A model generated the notes under the pieces. It was not told the DNA's origin, did not search any database, and saw nothing but the letters and a program-made list of their open reading frames with translations. The translations under genes and the position numbers were made by a program. 64,000 bases of DNA from Pedobacter jeongneungensis (GTDB lineage: Bacteria > Bacteroidota > Bacteroidia > Sphingobacteriales > Sphingobacteriaceae), in the NCBI RefSeq assembly GCF_000633455.1, contig NZ_AYMG01000007.1, forward strand, positions 62,001 to 126,000, read 5' to 3'. Within the stretch, counting starts at the first letter, position 1, and each line of letters opens with the position of its first letter. Positions 52,108 through 60,509 of this stretch are shown piece after piece.

Positions 52108-54348
52108 ATGGCTATAATCAAGAAAATCAGATCCATCTTTAAACGCATTATCGAATTTCTTTCCCCATCAAATCAATTACCGGGCTTTGCTCAGAAACTG
52201 ATCGCCGCTTTTGTCGTAGTGTTCTTATCGGCGGTACATGTTTTGTATCTTTTTGGGCATGTACCGCTTTTATACCTTATTGCTTATCTGTTGTTTTATA
52301 TTGCCTGCGGACTTGTCCTGTCAATTTTGTTCGTATGGCTGCTAAAGCTGGTCCGATGCATTCCTTCTGCTTATCAGGTGGCCATTATCTTTAGTTATCT
52401 GGCCGCTTTTTATTTTTTCCATCTTCCCACCAATTATGGGTGGTTATTGATCCTGGCGATCATTATATTACCTGTACTGTTAATAACAGGGGTTTACCAA
52501 TGGAGAAATGGTGATTTATTTCCTTTGAAGAGCCCAAAACGGATTCTTTGGTTCTCAATATTGCTTATTTCTTCCGTTGCTTTAGTTTCAGGACTTATTA
52601 TTTTACTGGGACAGGGAAGCAAACCACAAGCTGTTGTAAATTATAAGATGAAAAGTACTCTGCCTGTAGCGCTAAATTTACCTGATCCATCATTAAAAGG
52701 GCCGTACAAACCTTTTTTTCTAACTTATGGCAGTGGGAAAGATAAATGGCGAAGAGAATTTGGAGACCGTGTGAATATTAAAACCAAAAATATAAATGGT
52801 TCGCGATTGCTTACTTCATGGACCGGGGTTTCGGGAAAGCTAAGGACTTTATATTTTGGTTACGATCAAAAATCGTTACCCATGAATGCGCTGGTATGGT
52901 ACCCGCGTGAGAAAAAAGAAAAACTGCCACTGGTCATGATTATTCATGGAAACCACCTGGGGCAGCAGGCTTCCGATCCGGGTTATGCTTTTTTAGGAGA
53001 GTTACTGGCCAGCCGCGGGAACATGGTGGTATCTGTAGATGAAAATTTCTTAAACCTTTCATTAACCGATCTGGATGTATTTGGTGGCGGATTAAAAAAT
53101 GAAAATGCGGCGCGGGCCTGGTTGCTTTTAAAACACCTTGAGCTTTTACGCGACTGGAACAATACGCCGGGCAATACTTTTTATAAGCGCTTGGATATGG
53201 ATAAAATTGCCATTATTGGCCATTCAAGAGGAGGAGAAGCCGTAACCCATGCCGCGGCATTTAATAAACTGCGCCATTATCCTGATGATGCCAGAGAAAA
53301 ATTCAACTTTAATTTTAATATTGGTGCAGTTGTAGCCATTGCCCCAGTTGATGGTCAATATAAACCTGGAGGAACTTTAACAGTTGCAAAGGATATCAAT
53401 TATTTTGTGATCCAGGGTGCACTTGATATGGATATGCAGACTTATGGAGGTTTGGCTACGATGAAACGGATTCAGTTTTCGCCCGGCTTTAATGGTTTTA
53501 AGGCAGGGCTTTATTTAAGCGGCGCCAATCATGGTCAGTTTAATTCGGTATGGGGGCGGAGAGATGACACAGGGCCGGGTATTAATAAGTTTAACTTGAA
53601 ACAGTTAATGGACGGGGAGGAACAGCAAAAAATATTGAGTATATACATCAGTTCGTTCTTAGAAACCACCATTAATGGCAAAACAGGTTATAAACCCTTG
53701 TTTATGGATGCCAGGTTTGGCAGGAACTGGCTACCCAAAAAGATTTACATGAACCAGTTTGAACCAGCCAGTAAAACGGTATTGGCTGATTTTGATGAAG
53801 ATATAGATGTTAACACTGCAACAATTAAAGGAGGCTACATTACAAGCAGTGGTTTGAGGGAATGGAAAGAACAGCAGAATAAATTTTTGTGGGGAATGCA
53901 GGTTACAAAATCTGTTTATTTAGGATGGGATAGCATAAAACACCAGAATGGTTTTTTCTCGCTTAATCTTGCTGCTCCGCTCTCTTTGTCAGGAAAAATG
54001 TTGGGGTTTTCGCTGGCTGCCGGGAAAGAAAATGCTGATGGCCAGGCAAAACCAACTGATTTCACCATCGTGCTTGAAGATAGTAAAAAGCATAAACTTT
54101 CATTTCCTTTAAGCAGTTGTAGCGTATTGCAGCCACAGATCGCTAAAAACCTGGGTAAATTTAGCTTTTTTAACGAGTATGCAAATTCGGAAGCTGTGCC
54201 CGATTTTTTCTATTTCGATATTGCTAAACTTTTAAATGCTGAAACAAAATTTGAGCTTAACAACCTTAAAGAAATCAAATTTATTTTTAATAAAACCCGC
54301 TCAGGAGATATCATTCTTGATGATCTTTCACTAATCAATAAACCATAA
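52108..54348 (+). CDS. Membrane-anchored alpha/beta hydrolase (746 aa)
   Basis: The N-terminus has about six hydrophobic helices (to roughly residue 185). A large alpha/beta-hydrolase domain follows, with LPLVMIIHGNHLG as the oxyanion region, the nucleophile elbow AIIGHSRGGEA (serine codon at 53224) and a late histidine in SGANHGQFN. The last 170 residues look like a beta-rich accessory domain. The fold resembles chlorophyllase or PAF-acetylhydrolase-like esterases. I prefer the ATG at 52108 because a basic stretch leads into the first helix; an ATG at 52066 is possible. It is divergent from the GntR operon. The substrate is unknown, perhaps a lipid or acylated compound near the membrane. Confidence 0.85.
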   Translation: MAIIKKIRSIFKRIIEFLSPSNQLPGFAQKLIAAFVVVFLSAVHVLYLFGHVPLLYLIAYLLFYIACGLVLSILFVWLLKLVRCIPSAYQVAIIFSYLAAFYFFHLPTNYGWLLILAIIILPVLLITGVYQWRNGDLFPLKSPKRILWFSILLISSVALVSGLIILLGQGSKPQAVVNYKMKSTLPVALNLPDPSLKGPYKPFFLTYGSGKDKWRREFGDRVNIKTKNINGSRLLTSWTGVSGKLRTLYFGYDQKSLPMNALVWYPREKKEKLPLVMIIHGNHLGQQASDPGYAFLGELLASRGNMVVSVDENFLNLSLTDLDVFGGGLKNENAARAWLLLKHLELLRDWNNTPGNTFYKRLDMDKIAIIGHSRGGEAVTHAAAFNKLRHYPDDAREKFNFNFNIGAVVAIAPVDGQYKPGGTLTVAKDINYFVIQGALDMDMQTYGGLATMKRIQFSPGFNGFKAGLYLSGANHGQFNSVWGRRDDTGPGINKFNLKQLMDGEEQQKILSIYISSFLETTINGKTGYKPLFMDARFGRNWLPKKIYMNQFEPASKTVLADFDEDIDVNTATIKGGYITSSGLREWKEQQNKFLWGMQVTKSVYLGWDSIKHQNGFFSLNLAAPLSLSGKMLGFSLAAGKENADGQAKPTDFTIVLEDSKKHKLSFPLSSCSVLQPQIAKNLGKFSFFNEYANSEAVPDFFYFDIAKLLNAETKFELNNLKEIKFIFNKTRSGDIILDDLSLINKP

Positions 54349-54415
54349 GCTCTAATGGTAACTTATTTGCTGTTGAATAATCTTGATAAAGCCTTATTCA
54401 ACAGCAATACATGGT

Positions 54416-55177
54416 TTAATTGAGGTAGGTTCCGGTGAGTTTTTTCGGCCATTGGTAATTCAATATGCTTTTCTCGTTTGTATCGTCTAACTGCAGGTTC
54501 GGTTCTGGATCCATGGCTGCATCAGGATCAAGATAAGAAATAAGAAGATCTGCAGGTATCCTGTCATATAAATCTGGATAAATTCGCCTGAATAAATTGG
54601 TCCTGTTTTCTATATTCTGTATCCTAAATAAGATGTTCCTGTTATTTACATCAGTTATTGCGTTGCGGAGAAAATAAAAATGGAATAATGAATCGAGTAC
54701 AGGATACCATGCACAGCCTTCCTCAAATTCGCATTTATCTATAATAAATAAAGTAGAATGCTCAATAGCCTGGATGTTAAAGCTATGATCGGTATAGCTA
54801 CAATCATCGCAAATGTAAGTACTTCCTGATCTGCCCAGCCATATATTAGATGGTTTTTCGCTTTCATCAGTAATATACCCGTTTACCAATCCTTTAGCCA
54901 CATACACAAGTTTGCCGTTTGCAGCAGGGCTGTTTGGGCCGAAAAGTGTTTCTCCCTCGTAAATGTTGCGAAATGCTGTATGCCGGTATAAAAAACGGAT
55001 AGCGGCTCTATCTTTCTTTCTATCTAACAATGAAAGAAATACCTTTAAAAAATATTTAGTGTAGCCTAATTCCATGTTGTTTAATTGAGTTGAGTAACAT
55101 ATTTCATTTTTTTTGGTGTTGATAATACGGTATTCTTCCATCCCACGCTTCAGGTTCGAGGCTGGCACCCATGCCAT
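54416..55177 (-). CDS. Crp/Fnr-like cyclic-nucleotide-binding fold protein lacking the DNA-binding end (253 aa)
   Basis: GETLFGPNSPAANGKLVYVAKGLVNGY and the later STLFIIDKCEFEEG resemble the beta-roll of the Crp family. NRTNLFRRIYPDLYDRIPADL followed by LISYLDPD matches the region just before the helix-turn-helix. The chain ends about 30 residues later with an acidic tail and no recognition helix. An internal Met at 55075 begins the recognizable fold, so the first 34 residues may not be translated. It probably does not bind DNA by itself. It lies downstream of another Crp-type gene on the same strand, which it could modulate. Confidence 0.6.
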   Translation of the reverse strand: MAWVPASNLKRGMEEYRIINTKKNEICYSTQLNNMELGYTKYFLKVFLSLLDRKKDRAAIRFLYRHTAFRNIYEGETLFGPNSPAANGKLVYVAKGLVNGYITDESEKPSNIWLGRSGSTYICDDCSYTDHSFNIQAIEHSTLFIIDKCEFEEGCAWYPVLDSLFHFYFLRNAITDVNNRNILFRIQNIENRTNLFRRIYPDLYDRIPADLLISYLDPDAAMDPEPNLQLDDTNEKSILNYQWPKKLTGTYLN

Positions 55178-55367
55178 TTTAACAGGGCTGCTGCTTAAAT
55201 TATTAATCCAATTTTTATTAAAATCGGTTATTGCTAAGTTGTATAACTAAAATCAATATTCCTCTGATTTTGGTCAATGCTTATCTTGATCTTTCTCATC
55301 CACTGCACCAGTTTATTACAATGCAAAGTCTTGTCCTTTAAAATTGATTGCTGTTGGCTGTTAGGTA

Positions 55368-56429
55368 TTAGTTTTTCATCATGATTAAAGATTTAATATC
55401 GAGCACAATAATGTTGTTACCTTCCTTTTCAATAAGGCCTTCTTTAGTAAAATCGCCTAATACGCGGCTCAAGGTTTCGGTTGCAATTCCCACCAGGCAG
55501 GCCAGGTCGTTTCTTGGCAGTATGAATCTGCCATTCTCCGCATCATGGCCAAGTTTGGTTAGTCCTATAATGGCCTTTGCAATCCTTTTTCGTACCGAGT
55601 AATAAGCAATATCGAGTAGCTTTTCATCACGTTCGCTTAAGGTTTGAGCCAAATCTTTAGCAAAAACGCTGAATATTTCGGGATAATCGGTAATTAAGTG
55701 CTGCACTTCGGCAAATGGGATGGTCAGTATTTCGGCACTATCAATGGCTTCGGCAATTTCTTTATTTTCGGCACCTAATAATGTTCCCTGTAATCCAAAA
55801 TATTCGTGAGGGCCATAAATGCCGGTAATGAGTACATTGCCTGCCGTATCGGCTACATAAGTTTTAATTTTTCCCGATAAAATATAATGCAGGCCTAGTG
55901 CCCGTCTTTCTCCCCTGTAATAAAGCACCTGGTTTTTTTTAAAATGTCTTGGCAAACTTCCTTCAAATCTCGATCTTAACCACGACATGTCATCTCTGCT
56001 GTTGTGGATACTTCTTAGCTGTACATGCTGTTTTAAAAATAATTCATGTTGTAACCTTTTCTTTCTAAGTTTAACCTCCACCTGGTTAAGCAATTCGCCG
56101 TCATCAAAAGGGGTCATTAAGTGGCCATCTGCGCCTAGTTCCATAACCCTGCGGGCAAGATCATAATCTTTATCGTTCAATAACATAATAAAGCTGATGC
56201 TTGCGGTTTCCATAAACTTGTTAACCACACGTAATACCCCAAATCCATCTATTTCTGATACGTTTATTCCTGAAATAATTACATCTACAGGGCTTTTTCT
56301 GATGATGTCGATTGCCTGCTTGCCACTATCTGTCGATTTTACATTGTATTTCCCGATTGTAAGTATTTCGGTGATTTTTACTCTTAAATCAAAATCCTCT
56401 AGTATAACCAAGATTTTAGATCCCTCCAT
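55368..56429 (-). CDS. Pseudo-receiver/Crp-Fnr fusion transcription regulator (353 aa)
   Basis: The first 125 residues have the CheY-like pattern (KILVILEDFDLRVKI, ADGHLMTPFDDGELL), but the phospho-acceptor Asp is Gly54 (DVIISGINVSEIDGFG) and the conserved Lys is Thr106. This receiver therefore cannot be phosphorylated in the normal way. A cNMP-binding beta-roll follows at about 150-265, and a Crp helix-turn-helix at about 305-345 (LPRNDLACLVGIATETLSRV). No iron-sulfur cysteine cluster is apparent. Similar receiver-Crp fusions occur in Sphingobacteriaceae near respiratory genes, but none lie here. It may be constitutive or sense a ligand through the pseudo-receiver. Confidence 0.88.
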   Translation of the reverse strand: MEGSKILVILEDFDLRVKITEILTIGKYNVKSTDSGKQAIDIIRKSPVDVIISGINVSEIDGFGVLRVVNKFMETASISFIMLLNDKDYDLARRVMELGADGHLMTPFDDGELLNQVEVKLRKKRLQHELFLKQHVQLRSIHNSRDDMSWLRSRFEGSLPRHFKKNQVLYYRGERRALGLHYILSGKIKTYVADTAGNVLITGIYGPHEYFGLQGTLLGAENKEIAEAIDSAEILTIPFAEVQHLITDYPEIFSVFAKDLAQTLSERDEKLLDIAYYSVRKRIAKAIIGLTKLGHDAENGRFILPRNDLACLVGIATETLSRVLGDFTKEGLIEKEGNNIIVLDIKSLIMMKN

Positions 56430-57133
56430 TTAAATTTTATATTTAATCCTAAAGACAATAAGTTCCTTTTGGATAAGTAAAAAAGGTATTTAACCTTATT
56501 TCCGGACCTGGTATTTGCATGATTAAAAGCCTGCCTTAGATGTTGAACATGGACCGCTGAAAAAAGAAGATAGACAATTGGCGACGGTACGGGTTGCTTT
56601 GAAAGCTGAGCTTAATTTTTTATGGTTGAGCTCATCATTTATCGGATAAACTTTAACGGAACTGACGAGTATGGGTATATCGTTGTATAATAGACTGAAA
56701 ATCTTCATTTATGGTTTTAATTAAAACATCCTCCAAAAACAGAATGGTTTCGAAGAACATCTACAGCGTAAAGTCTATTGACTACGCTCGCAATTATATA
56801 AATTGACCTGTTAAAAAAACAGCACAGTTTTTTAACATGAGTTTCTAAGAAAAGCATTTTGTTTAGGTTTTTATAGGGATTAATAGACAAATATCCAATA
56901 AAAATGAGCATAAATATGCACAAATAGATTGATAATTGTCAAATTAATTGTTGATTGTGGTCAACGAAGGTAAATTTGGTGTTCTTAGAGGTATTTCGGT
57001 TAAGCTATTTATGTTAAAAGCTTTGCCTTAACTGCTTTATAACGCATGTGCAGTGGTAGATAAAAACAGGTAATTGTTTAAATTTAATCTATTTAATTAT
57101 AGTGATGATTGACTTGAATTTTTAAAAGGATTT
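56430..57133. other. Intergenic region without a convincing gene
   Basis: This 704-bp stretch is AT-rich. A 61-codon minus-strand frame at 56523-56708 has unremarkable codon content and no recognized family; it may be a small gene or a remnant. A second frame, at 56717-56923, reads through a dispersed-repeat fragment and is not credible. Nothing else is recognized. Confidence 0.45.
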
Positions 57134-57811
57134 CTAATCCGTTTTAGGCAAAATAATGCTCCGGTGCTGTGTAGGGGAGTAATAAAGGTTAAAGGATGTG
57201 GTGCTGCCAACAAAAACAACCGGACTGTTTATGGTAACAGGATCTAATTTTTCGACGGGGTTAACATCTTTTGTGCTGTTTAAACAATGCTGAATATCAA
57301 CATCGATCCGGTTAATTGAAGTAAATGTGGTTAAAAGACAGCAGCTTGCAAATAAATGGAAAGATAGATAATTAAACTGGAACATCCTGATGTGAAAAAG
57401 AACAATCCAAAGGCAGAGCAAAAGCGTGAGTGAAATGCAGATCAATAGAAGCGACATTTTCATTTCCTGGAAGCTGATCAGAGCAGGTAAAAATGCGAAT
57501 GGCAACAAACCGATTAGAAAAGCAGCGTTTCTGGTTCGGCGTACAGTAGAGGTATCGCAGATCCACGAATGCACAATAAAGGATATGGTAATGATTAAAG
57601 GCAAAAAGATTAAAAGCGCTGATTTTTCCAGATAGCTTAATCCCCTTTGTGAGGATGCCAGGTCGCCAAAATCGTAAAGGGTCAGGATTTCGATATTAAA
57701 GCTTCCGAAAAAATAATCTTCTCCAAAGCCAATTAATAGCACAAGGAAAACAGTTGTTAATATCAGGTAACTGATAAACAATGTTGAAATGTTGTTCGTT
57801 TTATCTGCCAT
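57134..57811 (-). CDS. Hypothetical polytopic membrane protein (225 aa)
   Basis: I do not recognize the family. Starting at the ATG at 57811, the protein has about five hydrophobic helices: ISTLFISYLILTTVFLVLLI, ALLIFLPLIITISFIVHSW, AAFLIGLLPFAFLPALI, LLLICISLTLLLCLWIVLF and a weaker last one. It ends in a polar tail of about 50 residues. The open frame extends upstream to 57946, but that part is Cys-rich and unlike a membrane leader. Divergent from blaI. Confidence 0.6.
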   Translation of the reverse strand: MADKTNNISTLFISYLILTTVFLVLLIGFGEDYFFGSFNIEILTLYDFGDLASSQRGLSYLEKSALLIFLPLIITISFIVHSWICDTSTVRRTRNAAFLIGLLPFAFLPALISFQEMKMSLLLICISLTLLLCLWIVLFHIRMFQFNYLSFHLFASCCLLTTFTSINRIDVDIQHCLNSTKDVNPVEKLDPVTINSPVVFVGSTTSFNLYYSPTQHRSIILPKTD

Positions 57812-58154
57812 CTTAATTATAATGAGGTTGTGCAGAATAAGGGTAAACTGAAATAGGCGACATGGGATAGATTTAATATCCAAATTTGCTGAGCTGCTGT
57901 TACATCTCCTTTGATAAACATTAAGGCAGTTGATGATTGTGGTCAAAATGTTTATTTTAAGCCTGCAGGATTAGTTGAAAAATCTTTGAAACTTAAAAAA
58001 TCTGTCAAACCAATTTTTGTACAACACTATAGTCGAATTAAACTGAGGTTGTCTTTATTTTTTTAATTACCTTTAAATCAGTTTTTTATGTGTTTTTATT
58101 AAAAATAAGTATCCTAATATTTGTATCGTACGAAAAACATCGTACCTTTAGGGT
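57812..58154. other. Divergent intergenic region ahead of the BlaI operon
   Basis: No gene or RNA is seen in this 343-bp AT-rich region. Its right end holds the BlaI promoter and operator at 58120-58150, annotated separately. Confidence 0.6.
58120..58150 (+). promoter_or_regulatory. BlaI promoter with embedded operator
   Basis: The -33 TTTG (58120-58123), a 19-nt spacer and TACCTTTA (58143-58150) give a near-consensus Bacteroidota promoter. The inverted repeat GTACGA, 6-nt gap, TCGTAC (58128-58145) fills the spacer and overlaps the -7 box, as expected for a BlaI-type repressor site. The predicted transcription start falls at or next to the GTG start codon at 58155, so the message may be leaderless. 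Confidence 0.65.
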
Positions 58155-58544
58155 GTGAAAAGTATACAACCTGAAAATAACCTGCCCGAACCTACCAAAG
58201 CTGAACTGGAAATTCTCCAGGTATTATGGGAATTTGGACCGTCGACCGTTCGGTTTGTAAATGATAAGCTGAATGAACAAAGAGAGGTGAATTACACTTC
58301 AACTTTAAAACAGATGCAGATCTTAGCTGAAAAAGGAATTTTAAAACGTGATGAAAGCCAAATGAAACACATTTATATTCCGGTAGAAGCAGAAGAAAAA
58401 ACCAAAGTTCAGTTGTTAGACCGTTTCGTAAATACCTTGTACAAAGGCTCAGCGTCGCAGTTGATGATGCAGCTTTTGGGAAATGAGAAAACATCAAAAA
58501 AGGAAATCGAAGAGATTAAGCGGCTATTGGATAGAATGGACTAA
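58155..58544 (+). CDS. BlaI/MecI/CopY-family repressor (129 aa)
   Basis: This winged-helix repressor has EPTKAELEILQVLWEFGPSTVRFV at the N-terminal helix-turn-helix and YTSTLKQMQILAEKGILKRDE in the wing, typical of BlaI/MecI. It starts with GTG at 58155; no ATG lies upstream in frame. Family proteins dimerize on a palindrome and are cleaved after activation of a BlaR1-type membrane protease, which is the next gene 32 bp downstream. A candidate operator sits in its own promoter. Regulation of beta-lactam resistance is not implied, since no beta-lactamase is present. Confidence 0.93.
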   Translation: MKSIQPENNLPEPTKAELEILQVLWEFGPSTVRFVNDKLNEQREVNYTSTLKQMQILAEKGILKRDESQMKHIYIPVEAEEKTKVQLLDRFVNTLYKGSASQLMMQLLGNEKTSKKEIEEIKRLLDRMD

Positions 58545-58576
58545 TTAATAACAATAGATTCTAAAGAACCACGATA

Positions 58577-60478
58577 ATGGAATTCAAATTAATTAACCTT
58601 TTGCCAGAAAACTGGCTTCATGCCCTGGGCGCTACCTTGTTCCATTCGTTATGGCTTGGCGTAATTTTAGCCCTACTGGCAGGTTTGGTGATGTTTACTA
58701 CCCGTAAAGCAAGTGCTACATGGCGTTATAACCTGCTTACGGTATGTTTAGGTCTGTTTGTGATCGCAATAGGTTTCACTTTTTATCAGGAGCTTCAACA
58801 ACCGGTTTACAATGCGCAGTCGCAGGCCGTTCATCAAACCGGGATTAACCTGCCAAAGGCAATTGCAGATCAACAAGCGGTTACAAATGTACAGCACGAT
58901 ATGTATTCGGGACTGAACAGGATCCTTTCCTTGTGGAATGCTTATGCCTATCAGATTGTATTGGTGTGGTTCCTGATCATCTGTGGAAAAAGTATCCAAT
59001 TAATGGTTGGCTTAAATGGTGTATACCACCTGCGTAATCATAAAACCTATGCTGCTGGTAAAAAATGGGACGATAAATTAAATGAACTGGCTCAAAAACT
59101 GGGTTTAAGCCAACAGGTAAAGGTGATGCAATCTGGTATTGCCCAGGTACCCATGGTAGTAGGCCATTTTAAACCTTTAATCCTAATCCCATTAGGCTTA
59201 CTCAATGGTTTGTCGAACGCAGAAGTGGAAGCCATCCTCTCTCATGAGCTGGCACACATTAAACGCAAAGATTACCTGGTAAACCTATTACAAAGTTTTA
59301 TCGAAATTGTATTCTTCTTTAACCCGGCAGTACTTTGGGTATCACAATTAATAAAAACAGAGCGCGAGCATTGCTGCGATGATTTGGCCATCGCCTGTGT
59401 TAACGATCGCAAAAACTACGTTCAGGCCCTTATTGTGTGCCAGGAATTTAAGCAGCGTGCACCTGCTTATGCCATGGCCATAACCGGCAAGAAAGGTAGC
59501 CTGCTGCACAGAGCAAGCAGGATGTTATTCAACACAAATTCAACTTTAAACAAAATGGAAAAAACAATATTAACCATCGCCCTGGTATCGGTTGTGGTTT
59601 GTACTGCCGCTTTTAAAAGCGTTGGCAATGCAAAAACAGTTACCAAAAAAGAAATAAGCACTTCAATTGTTGCTTTACAGGATACGACCAGGAAAAAAGC
59701 CAGGCCTGCTGAAGGAAAATCTGCAGATCAACTGGAAAAGGAAATCAATGCGAAAATGGACAGCCAGCTTAAAAAACTGAATGAAAAACAACAGCAGCAA
59801 GAAACGAAAGAAGATATAAAAGCAAGGCAAGCGGATGAGAGAGCGAGGAAAGAGGATGCTAAGCGGGCACAGGAAGATGCTAAACAGGCTGTTATGGATG
59901 CCAAACAAGCCGAATTAGATGGTAAACAAGCTGCTGCAGATGCTAAAATTGCCGAAGCAGACTCAAAACAAGCCATTGCAGACGCGAAACAAGCTGCTGA
60001 AGATGCAAAGGAATATAAAAGATGGGCAAAATCTATTAAAGATCAAGGGTATCCGGTTCCGCCGAGAGCGCCGCGCCCACCCGTGCCACCAAGAGCTGTA
60101 TCTGCTATACCAGCCGTTCCTGCAACTCCATCTGTTCCGGCAGTGCCACCAACCCAGGTTACGCCACCAACTCCTCCAACTCCACCAGTTTATGGCGAAA
60201 GGGGAAGTACGAAAACAGGTTCGCAACGCACTGTTACTTCAAAAACAGTAACTAATGGCGATGGACATGATTATACCAACGAAATCAATCAGGAATTGAT
60301 AAAAGATGGCATCATCAACAGTACCAATAAACTATCGTACAAACTCAATAAAGATGAGTTGATTGTAAATGGTGTGAAACAAAGCACTGATGTACAGGCA
60401 AAATACAAAAAGAAATTTCTGAAAAGCGATAAACATTCGCTGATGTATAATTTCCTGATCGAAAACAACAAAAACTAA
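58577..60478 (+). CDS. BlaR1-like M56 zinc metalloprotease with unusual C-terminal region (633 aa)
   Basis: The N-terminal half is a membrane M56 peptidase: helices from about residue 13, the zinc motif HELAH (His223-His227) and REHCCDDLA. A last membrane helix lies at about 327-350 (starting MEKTILTIALVSVVV). The periplasmic tail differs from classical BlaR1. Instead of a penicillin-binding sensor it has an Ala/Lys/Asp heptad-like coil (about 380-485, repeated AKQA and DAKQA words), then a Pro-rich stretch (about 495-545), then an 80-residue end domain. It probably senses an envelope signal and inactivates the BlaI protein encoded upstream. Confidence 0.9.
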   Translation: MEFKLINLLPENWLHALGATLFHSLWLGVILALLAGLVMFTTRKASATWRYNLLTVCLGLFVIAIGFTFYQELQQPVYNAQSQAVHQTGINLPKAIADQQAVTNVQHDMYSGLNRILSLWNAYAYQIVLVWFLIICGKSIQLMVGLNGVYHLRNHKTYAAGKKWDDKLNELAQKLGLSQQVKVMQSGIAQVPMVVGHFKPLILIPLGLLNGLSNAEVEAILSHELAHIKRKDYLVNLLQSFIEIVFFFNPAVLWVSQLIKTEREHCCDDLAIACVNDRKNYVQALIVCQEFKQRAPAYAMAITGKKGSLLHRASRMLFNTNSTLNKMEKTILTIALVSVVVCTAAFKSVGNAKTVTKKEISTSIVALQDTTRKKARPAEGKSADQLEKEINAKMDSQLKKLNEKQQQQETKEDIKARQADERARKEDAKRAQEDAKQAVMDAKQAELDGKQAAADAKIAEADSKQAIADAKQAAEDAKEYKRWAKSIKDQGYPVPPRAPRPPVPPRAVSAIPAVPATPSVPAVPPTQVTPPTPPTPPVYGERGSTKTGSQRTVTSKTVTNGDGHDYTNEINQELIKDGIINSTNKLSYKLNKDELIVNGVKQSTDVQAKYKKKFLKSDKHSLMYNFLIENNKN

Positions 60479-60509
60479 TTTCTAAAAGCGCTAATCCAAT
60501 CCCACCATC

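Noticed and set aside
56523..56708. 61-codon minus-strand frame as a gene
   Set aside because: There is no recognizable family, promoter or conserved context; it is noted only in the gap description.
58155..60478. Beta-lactam resistance locus
   Set aside because: No beta-lactamase is present and the BlaR1-like protein lacks the penicillin-binding sensor.
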